Of a stretch of DNA of 64,000 nt, positions 58,310 to 64,000 are shown piece after piece (the first letter of the stretch is position 1; each line of letters opens with the position of its first letter). Origin of the DNA: Streptomyces sp. NBC_00091 (GTDB taxonomy: Bacteria; Actinomycetota; Actinomycetes; Streptomycetales; Streptomycetaceae); the NCBI RefSeq assembly GCF_026343185.1, contig NZ_JAPEMA010000001.1, forward strand, positions 2,542,001-2,606,000, written 5' to 3'. The position numbers and the translations under genes were made by a program. The notes below the pieces were generated by a model, which had not been told where the DNA came from, did not search any database, and was given only the letters and a program-made list of their open reading frames with translations.

Positions 58310-59695
58310 TCAGCCGATGCCCCGCCAGCCCTGCGGGTCCACCCCGCCGGGCACCGGGGCCTGGGGGTCGTAGGGCTCGCGGGTGAAGACGAACGAGCCG
58401 AGGTCGAGGTGGCTCACGGAGCCGTCCTCCCGCCGTACGGCCCGCAGCGTCTCGCCCGCGTAATAGCCCGTCAGACCGGTCCACGTACCGTCCGGTTCGG
58501 CGTGGAAGCGGGCCGGGCGACCGGTGGCACCCACCGGGCTCAGCTCCAGCGATCCGTCCCAGTTCAGGCGCACCACCTGCGCCGAAGTCCCCCAGTACCA
58601 GGGGCCGCACAGCTCGAGGGGTACCCGGTCCGTCTCCTTGAACGGCCGCCACGGCGCGGGGATGCGGGGCTCCGCGTCCGCGACGATCGCGACGAGCTCG
58701 GCGGCCACTGTCGAAGCCGGCAGGCCGGAGGTGCAGTTCGCCAGGACGACCGCGGCCACGTCGTCCGCCTCGCTCATCCAGAGTCCCGCGACGAACCCGG
58801 GCAGCGAACCGCCGTGTCCGGTGAGCCGGCGTCCGTCCTGGTCCGCCAGCTGGAGCCCGAGCCCGTACCCGAGTTCGGCGAAACCCGGCTCCGGGGGCGC
58901 CGCCGAGGTGCGCATCTCCCGTACGCTCTCGACGCTCAGCACCCGCTCGTCGCCGCGCAGCAGCAGCTGGGCGAACCTGGCCAGGTCGTTGGTCGTGGAC
59001 CACAGCTGACCGGCCGCGGCCATCAGCCCCAGGTCCTCGGACGGCTCCGGCATCATCACGTCCGCCCAGGGATGCACCGCCCAGCCGCCCGCGTTCGGGG
59101 CCTGCGGCCGGGTGCTCGTCCGGTCCAGCCCCAGCGGTTCCAGCACCTCGGCGCGCAGCACCTCCTCCCACGGCTTCCCGCGGAGCGCCTCGACGAGCGA
59201 ACCCAGCAGGGTGTAACCCGGGTTGGAGTAGTGGTGGCGGGTCCCCGGCAGGTGCTTGAACGGCTCCTCGCCGAGCACGTCGGCGAGCTCCGGCCGCAGG
59301 GAGGCCGGCGTACGCTCCCACCACTCGCCGGGCGTCTCCGCCGCGAGTCCCGCCGTGTGGGCCAGCAGCTGGGCGACGGTCACCTCGTCCGCGCCACTCC
59401 CGGGCAGGTGCTTGCCCAGCGGGTCCGACAGCTCCAGCAGGCCTTCGTCGCGCAGCCGCATCACCAGAACCGCGGTGAAGGTCTTGGTGATCGAGCCGAT
59501 CCGGTACTGCACGTTCCCGTCCGGCCCGTGGCCTTCGACGGAGGTCCGGGAACCCTCCCAGACCACCTCCCCGCCGCGTACGACGGCCGCCACGAGCGAC
59601 GGGGAGCGCCCCTCGCTCTGCGCGACGGCGATCCGGTGCCTCAGGGTGCGCCGGGTGGCGGGAAGCAGTTCCAGGTCTTCTGAGAAGGCGTCCAT
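58310..59695 (-). CDS. Serine beta-lactamase-like hydrolase (class C fold)
   Basis: This 461-residue protein has no clear signal peptide. The catalytic SxxK is SITK, the second motif YSN is in HHYSNPGY, and the third is HGGS. These match esterases and D-aminopeptidases of the AmpC/EstB family. A C-terminal beta domain (about 330-460) follows. A physiological role is unknown. ATG 59695 is chosen; its upstream region is where the foreign-looking segment begins. Confidence 0.9.
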   Translation of the reverse strand: MDAFSEDLELLPATRRTLRHRIAVAQSEGRSPSLVAAVVRGGEVVWEGSRTSVEGHGPDGNVQYRIGSITKTFTAVLVMRLRDEGLLELSDPLGKHLPGSGADEVTVAQLLAHTAGLAAETPGEWWERTPASLRPELADVLGEEPFKHLPGTRHHYSNPGYTLLGSLVEALRGKPWEEVLRAEVLEPLGLDRTSTRPQAPNAGGWAVHPWADVMMPEPSEDLGLMAAAGQLWSTTNDLARFAQLLLRGDERVLSVESVREMRTSAAPPEPGFAELGYGLGLQLADQDGRRLTGHGGSLPGFVAGLWMSEADDVAAVVLANCTSGLPASTVAAELVAIVADAEPRIPAPWRPFKETDRVPLELCGPWYWGTSAQVVRLNWDGSLELSPVGATGRPARFHAEPDGTWTGLTGYYAGETLRAVRREDGSVSHLDLGSFVFTREPYDPQAPVPGGVDPQGWRGIG

Positions 59696-59756
59696 GATCT
59701 GTAGGTTCTCGCTTTCGGTGTCATATGGCGACGCTGTGACCTGCAGGTCTTGGCGG

Positions 59757-59860
59757 TGTCTCACCCGCGTTGGCACAGGTTCTGTCTCACGGCCATGTCA
59801 TTTCCTCGAAGCCATCCTGGCTCCCCGGCTCACAGCTGGGTTCTGTTCAATGTCACCCAA
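59757..59860. mobile_element. Candidate transposon end with repeated TGTC motifs
   Basis: TGTCTCAC occurs at 59757-59764 and 59783-59790, TGTCATTTCC at 59796-59805 and TGTCACCCAA at 59851-59860; GGTTCTGT also repeats (59778-59785, 59839-59846). Tn5053-type and related Tn7-like ends begin TGTC and contain internal TGTC-type transposase sites. The position lies at the boundary with cargo-like genes. The partner end and target duplication lie outside the window, so this is tentative. Confidence 0.35.
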
Positions 59861-60233
59861 AGAGCAGTTCGACGTTCGAGTCGACGCAGATGTTCAACAC
59901 GATCACGAGCTGTCGGGCGTCCTCGATGTGCCGCGAGACAGTAGGGTCGCCTTCCACGGTCTCCCACTCCGTGATGATCTCGGCCAGCCGGGGCAGGACC
60001 CTGGCGCAGTCGGCAGCGGATAGTTCACCGTCATCATCAGGATGGTCAAGCAGGGGCTCAAGCGTCGATGTGATCTCGCTCCATTGCCGGTCCCCGCCGA
60101 AACCCCACATGTCCGGCAGCGTGAACCCCTCAGCCTGCGCCAAGCGCCGGCGGAAGGCGCTGAAACCCGAGTAGGACCAGCTGATGTCCGGGCTGGTGAG
60201 GTCACCGTCCCCAGGGAACAGGCACAATCCCAC
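59853..60233 (-). CDS. Small protein of unknown function
   Basis: This 126-residue acidic protein begins MGLCLFPGDGDLTSPDISWSY. It has no membrane segment and a highly acidic centre (LDHPDDDGELSAADC). I do not recognise a family; similar small proteins of unknown function occur in actinobacteria. It could be an immunity-like protein. It is the outermost gene of the foreign-looking segment. Confidence 0.6.
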   Translation of the reverse strand: MGLCLFPGDGDLTSPDISWSYSGFSAFRRRLAQAEGFTLPDMWGFGGDRQWSEITSTLEPLLDHPDDDGELSAADCARVLPRLAEIITEWETVEGDPTVSRHIEDARQLVIVLNICVDSNVELLFG

Positions 60234-60311
60234 GAAGCCTCCTCGATCGAGACTTCATGATCGAGCTGGCAGGGCGGGTGCGGCAAGTGACTATCCGCCC
60301 CGAGCGAGCAA

Positions 60312-60626
60312 TCACGACGGCCGGGCTGTGATCTGCCGACGGGCGGAGTCCCAGACCTCCTCGAACTGGTCGGAGGTCAGCTCCTCCGGATCGTGGCCTT
60401 CCCATTCAGGGACGGGCAGTTCTGCTGTGATCCCGAACCTGTTGTCGTACTCGTCGAGGCGGCCTGTGTCGCGGGCCTGCTGCCATTCGGCGAGGGAGGC
60501 GGCTGCGATCGGGATCAGCTCAGGCCCTTCGAGCTCGATCTGCCGGGTCACCCAACCTTCGGCGTCGACCTCGAAGTAGAACCAGGTGTCTTCCTCGTCC
60601 CAGTAGCAGCGCATCCATGTCGTCAC
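60312..60626 (-). CDS. Small acidic protein of unknown function
   Basis: This ~104-residue protein starts probably at GTG 60626 (ATG 60614 is the alternative). It is Trp- and Glu-rich (CYWDEEDTWFYFEVD, WEGHDPEELTSDQFEEVW), soluble, without a recognised domain. It points the same way as the gene at 59853-60233 and away from the following plus-strand gene. Confidence 0.6.
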   Translation of the reverse strand: MTTWMRCYWDEEDTWFYFEVDAEGWVTRQIELEGPELIPIAAASLAEWQQARDTGRLDEYDNRFGITAELPVPEWEGHDPEELTSDQFEEVWDSARRQITARPS

Positions 60627-60696
60627 CAGCCCATGATGACAACATGCTCTGTCTGCTCGCCGAGGCAATGTCAGAGCCGTGTTGGAGGATCACGCC

Positions 60697-61053
60697 ATGC
60701 TGATTGCGACTGATGAGGCGGGCCGTGTGGTGAAGAAGCCCTCGAAGCCAGCGATAGGCAGGATGCTGGCCAACCTCCAGCGCGGTAACGCGCATCTGAT
60801 TCTGGAGCGTGTGGAGGAGGGCACGGAAGGCAGCTGGTATGTCCAGGTGTTGCTGCGTGACGACAACACGTACCAACTCGAATTCCGGGACGGCGTGGCA
60901 GCCGAGCACTACCAAACGCGGACCGTGTCCCAGGAGAAGGTCTTGACCGCGATGCTCGGCTGGGCGGCCGGCATGGCCGACTGGAAGGTCGATTTCATGT
61001 GGAACAACATCGGCTCGCAGTTCGAGGCGGATGACGCTCAGCATCAGGGCTGA
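60697..61053 (+). CDS. Small protein of unknown function (immunity-like fold possible)
   Basis: This 118-residue protein starts with ATG at 60697, 8 bases after GGAGG. The sequence has an alternating strand pattern (SWYVQVLLRDDNTYQLEF) followed by a helix (VLTAMLGWAAGMADW). I cannot assign a family with confidence; it recalls immunity proteins of polymorphic toxin systems but no toxin is present. Its 3' end overlaps the 3' end of the TniQ-like gene by 10 bp (convergent). Confidence 0.6.
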   Translation: MLIATDEAGRVVKKPSKPAIGRMLANLQRGNAHLILERVEEGTEGSWYVQVLLRDDNTYQLEFRDGVAAEHYQTRTVSQEKVLTAMLGWAAGMADWKVDFMWNNIGSQFEADDAQHQG

Positions 61054-63686
61054 CACGACCTGGTGCTGACGACTGCTACGACCTTCTTGCCGAAGGCGGT
61101 CAGTTTCATGGACCGACCACGTTCCGCGCGTTCAAGCAGAGTCTTCCCGAGGTCCCGTTCCAAGCGGTTGATCTGGATCACCAGGGTCGGCTGGTTGATG
61201 CCGAGGGCTTGGGCCGCCCCGCCGATTGTGGGATAGGACGCCGCGGCCGCAAACCGTTCGAGTCGCTGCCAGGCATAGGTACTGGTGAGGGCCTTGCGCA
61301 GAATCGCTGGGGTGCGGGCCGCCTGCTCAGTGACGCGTAGTGCGGTGTCGTGGCTTCCACCGCCGCGGGGCCGTAGGGGGATCTTGTGGGCATGGGCCCA
61401 GCGGGCCATGTTCGCGGTACTCATGCCCGTCTCTCGGGCGATGTCCGGCAGGGTCCGTCGGCGGATGACGTACTGCTCCATGAGCCACTCCCGTTCGATG
61501 GCTCCGCGGGGCTTGTAGTCCTGCGGGCCGGCTCGAAGCGCGATGCCGTACTCCTTCGCCAAGGCGGTCAGCACCGGGCGGGAGAAACCCATGAGGTCGG
61601 CGATCTGTTGAAGTGAGCGGTGTTCGTCCAGGTAGAGCCGGGTGAAGGTCTCCTTCGGCACCTCCTGGCGAGCCTTTAAACGGATGTGGCCCGTCGCCCT
61701 GGCCGCGGTCTTCGTCGGCGGGCGTGCGGGAGCCGGCTGTTCGTCCAGGACGAGTCGGATGGCCTCGACACTCGTGCTGAAGACCTCGGCTGCGTGCTGA
61801 ACTGGATTCTTGCGCTGGCGGACGAGCCGGTGAAGCCGCCGAACATCGATCTGATCCGGGTCGGGGCCAGGAACATCGATCCCCGTCAGCAAGGTCAGGG
61901 GCGGCTGCCAGGTCACCGGTTCGTCGCGGATGCGGTGACGGGCGAGGAAGCTTTGGGCTTCCTCCATCAGTGCCTGGGCCAGCTCTGGTGTCTGGAGGGC
62001 GGCGTGGCGGACGCTCGCAGCCCGAAACTGGGCTTCGTTGCTGGCGCGGTAGTCGGGGTAGGACTCGGGGGGAAGACCGCTGATGCGCTGGAAGAGCTGG
62101 CAGCGGACGACAGCCTCGCGGCGGCCGGTGCCGGGCGACGTGCCGACGCTGCGACAGATCTCGCGCCAGCGTTCGTGTGGCAGCAGCTCGGTGTAGTCCA
62201 AGCGGCGCCGCCGCTGGAAGTCGATGGGGGCGTCCGTGGCGTCGAGGTGATCGGCCAGCTGAACGAGGGCAGTGACCACAGCCGACCAGTGCGGCTGATC
62301 GTCCAGCAGTTGAAGAACGCGAGAGATTTCGATGCCGTCCGTGACCACTCCGAGGTGCTCAGCGGCGGACTCAAGAGTGATTTTGCTGCCGATGATCAGC
62401 AGTGAGGCGGCCAGCACGGGCGCGAGGACACGGGGATAGATCCCTTCGGAAGGGGTGAGCCGCACGGCCCAGGAGGGCCAGAACATGCTGGGAATCTTCC
62501 GGGCCCGCTGTGTCGCCTCGCGGCCCGTCCTAGGGCGGATCGGCATGTGTGTGACCGTGCGGTAGCGGAGTTGTTCGCTGGGACGGAGCGTGGGTGCGAG
62601 GGCTGCCAGGTTCACTCCTTGCAGGACAGGGGTCAGGCCCTGTCCCCAGCTGTCGATGCTGCTGGCGCTGATCTGCCAGAGCTCCTCGCGCATGGCCTCC
62701 AGGAGGACCCGCATCGCCTCGCCGGCTCGGTGAAAATCGTTCTGCTCGAGAACCTGCAGGGCGATGATCACCGCGACGGCCGTGCTCACGGCTCGCGGTG
62801 GGGCCATGAAGCCCGGCCTGTCATTTGCTCGCAGAGCCAGCCGAGAGCCGGGCTCAACGGTGAAGTGCTCCTCGGCGATGTCCGCCGGCACCAGGTTCCT
62901 GATGTCGAGTGCCGGAAGATCCGCCAACACCCGTCCGCCGATGGCACGGACATCAGCCAGTGCCGCCTGGGATGACTGCGGACTGATCGCGTAGGGGCCG
63001 AAGGCTGCGGTGCCGGTCTCGATGACGTCCAGCAGCCGTGCCTGGGCCGTAAGCGCGGGATGCCCGACGGGCAGCCGGAGCGTACGGGTCTGGGTCAGAT
63101 CGAATCCGCAGCCGCTTGTTCGATGTCCACCCCGCGCCGCAGGCGGGTTTCCGCAGATCGCTGGCAGCGGGATGACTCGGCCGGATCGGGGCCGCTGTCG
63201 TTGAATGCGTCCGCAGTCCGGGCAGCAGTCCGCCAAGAGCCTGCTATGGAAGACGCAGGCGTATGACCAGCCCAGCCGCCAGGCCAATTGCCACCTGCCG
63301 TCGCTGTCGCGCAGGCAGTCCGGGCAGAACTGGGAGCCACCGCCACGGCCCCAAAGCACCGAGCGTTTGACGTGGCGGCGCTCGAAGTTGATGCGGAGAG
63401 CCCTCTGGTCGTAGTGGGCCAGGGTCATGCTGGTGATCGTCTGCGGATCGAGTCCGCTCGCGTGCGCGATGGCCATCGTCTCCTGCTCGCTGAGCAGGAT
63501 CGTCCAGTCCGGCGGGATGCCCTTCAGGTGATCTCCCTGCCTGGATCTCGCCGGGAACCCGAGGTGCCGCAGCACGTCTCCGAGCGCGGTGTTCAGCCGT
63601 CGGGCCAGGGCTTCCAGCCAGGAATCGAGGGCCTCACCCGGCAATGGCGCCAGCCGGACGGGGAGGGTTCGGGCGACCGCAGTCAC
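61044..63686 (-). CDS. TniQ/TnsD-like transposition target-selector with three HTH segments
   Basis: This is an 880-residue protein. The N-terminus (LPVRLAPLPGEALDSWLEALARR) and a Cys/His zinc-binding region (Cys121-124 CPDC, Cys144, His147, Cys154-158) mark the TniQ domain. The central ~400 residues are helical and unlike known domains. The C-terminal 200 residues contain three helix-turn-helix segments (about 680-717, 728-775, 815-876), the last LysR-like. TniQ proteins choose the insertion site in Tn5053/Tn7-type transposition. It has a TTA codon (residue 670, 61677-61679), so translation depends on bldA in Streptomyces. GTG 63686 overlaps the upstream stop. Confidence 0.82.
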   Translation of the reverse strand: MTAVARTLPVRLAPLPGEALDSWLEALARRLNTALGDVLRHLGFPARSRQGDHLKGIPPDWTILLSEQETMAIAHASGLDPQTITSMTLAHYDQRALRINFERRHVKRSVLWGRGGGSQFCPDCLRDSDGRWQLAWRLGWSYACVFHSRLLADCCPDCGRIQRQRPRSGRVIPLPAICGNPPAARGGHRTSGCGFDLTQTRTLRLPVGHPALTAQARLLDVIETGTAAFGPYAISPQSSQAALADVRAIGGRVLADLPALDIRNLVPADIAEEHFTVEPGSRLALRANDRPGFMAPPRAVSTAVAVIIALQVLEQNDFHRAGEAMRVLLEAMREELWQISASSIDSWGQGLTPVLQGVNLAALAPTLRPSEQLRYRTVTHMPIRPRTGREATQRARKIPSMFWPSWAVRLTPSEGIYPRVLAPVLAASLLIIGSKITLESAAEHLGVVTDGIEISRVLQLLDDQPHWSAVVTALVQLADHLDATDAPIDFQRRRRLDYTELLPHERWREICRSVGTSPGTGRREAVVRCQLFQRISGLPPESYPDYRASNEAQFRAASVRHAALQTPELAQALMEEAQSFLARHRIRDEPVTWQPPLTLLTGIDVPGPDPDQIDVRRLHRLVRQRKNPVQHAAEVFSTSVEAIRLVLDEQPAPARPPTKTAARATGHIRLKARQEVPKETFTRLYLDEHRSLQQIADLMGFSRPVLTALAKEYGIALRAGPQDYKPRGAIEREWLMEQYVIRRRTLPDIARETGMSTANMARWAHAHKIPLRPRGGGSHDTALRVTEQAARTPAILRKALTSTYAWQRLERFAAAASYPTIGGAAQALGINQPTLVIQINRLERDLGKTLLERAERGRSMKLTAFGKKVVAVVSTRSCQP

Positions 63687-64000
63687 GCCGCTTTCTCCCG
63701 TGTGGAGCGGGGGCGGCTGGTCAGTCGCCTTTTCTCCAGAGCGGCTTCGAGCTCCTTGCGGGCCGCTTCAGACGCCTCGTCGTTCTTCACCCGGTCGAGC
63801 AGGTCGCGGGTGAGGCATTCGGTGCCGCTGCGTACCGCTCTCTGGCAGCCCCTGTTGATCAGCGTCATCAGCGAGCCGATGTGGCCAGTGCTGCGGGCGA
63901 AGAGGTAGTCGGACAGGTCGTCCGCGAGCATGCCCGGGCGCCTGTCGGCCAGGACCACACGTTGTTCGAGGGCAAGCAGCATCTGCCGCCATTCCCGGCG
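63683..64000 (-). CDS. C-terminal end of TniB/TnsC-like AAA ATPase, cut by window
   Basis: The 105 codons visible are open to the window edge. The segment ARSTGHIGSLMTLINRG with a following helix and a basic tail (EKRRLTSRPRSTREK) resembles the C-terminal helical part of TniB/TnsC ATPases, which recruit transposase to TniQ-marked targets. The P-loop lies outside the window, so the family call rests on this short stretch and on the GTGA overlap with the TniQ-like gene. Confidence 0.65.
   Translation of the reverse strand, partial: RREWRQMLLALEQRVVLADRRPGMLADDLSDYLFARSTGHIGSLMTLINRGCQRAVRSGTECLTRDLLDRVKNDEASEAARKELEAALEKRRLTSRPRSTREKAA

Noticed and set aside
61044..63686. LysR-type regulator as the identity of the 880-residue gene
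   Set aside because: Only the last ~60 residues are LysR-like. The N-terminal TniQ pattern and zinc-binding region, and the coupled ATPase tail, do not fit a LysR regulator.

Overview
The window is a high-GC chromosomal segment from a Streptomyces (confidence high). It carries the sporulation pair ssgA/ssgR, the copper-morphogenesis operon with dtpA, cydA-cydB with a fused cydDC behind a Rex-type operator, and seven exact copies of the 14-bp ParB site GTTTCACGTGAAAC. That parS density, plus several DnaA-box-like sequences, places it in the conserved core close to oriC. From memory, the gene order matches the S. coelicolor core left of oriC; this could not be checked here.

Layout. 0-3.3 kb: the 3' part of a GAF/SpoIIE-type phosphatase, an Xaa-Pro aminopeptidase and an RsbW-like ATP-binding protein. 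3.5-9.8 kb: a copper-handling operon (membrane protein, YcnI-like protein, Sco, PCuAC lipoprotein, CopC-CopD fusion, Tat-exported DyP peroxidase DtpA). 9.8-13.5 kb: pheA, a 548-bp gap with a DnaA-box cluster, serS and a HAD phosphatase, closed by a strong terminator. 13.6-17.9 kb: a rhomboid-like protein and a four-gene ABC exporter operon. 18.0-23.4 kb: an M24 peptidase-like protein, an alpha/beta-hydrolase-SDR fusion, a MerR regulator, an aquaporin and kptA. 23.5-28.5 kb: an Hsp90-like ATPase translationally coupled to a 1010-residue TPR protein. 28.5-40.1 kb: an LLM oxidoreductase, a HAD phosphatase, a DevS-like GAF histidine kinase, cydDC-cydB-cydA, a cyclophilin-fold protein and hisC. 40.4-49.7 kb: a LacI regulator, a metallophosphoesterase, a membrane protein, thiC with its TPP riboswitch, a YibE/F protein, ssgA, ssgR, a DUF5326 protein and a cupin. 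49.8-59.7 kb: a holin-like membrane protein, ptpA, a cystathionine gamma-lyase-like enzyme, a LysR regulator, a Nudix protein, a flavohaemoprotein, a HAD phosphatase, two GNAT genes, an HTH_42 protein and a serine beta-lactamase-like hydrolase.

From about 59.75 kb to the window end the character changes. Three small genes of unknown function are followed by an 880-residue TniQ/TnsD-like protein with a zinc finger and three C-terminal helix-turn-helix segments. It is coupled to the C-terminal end of an AAA ATPase that looks like TniB/TnsC and runs off the window. This looks like the distal part of a Tn5053/Tn7-type element, with repeated TGTC motifs near 59.76-59.86 kb as a candidate transposon end. 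It is the most likely place for something undescribed.

No CRISPR array, rRNA, tRNA or complete insertion sequence was found.
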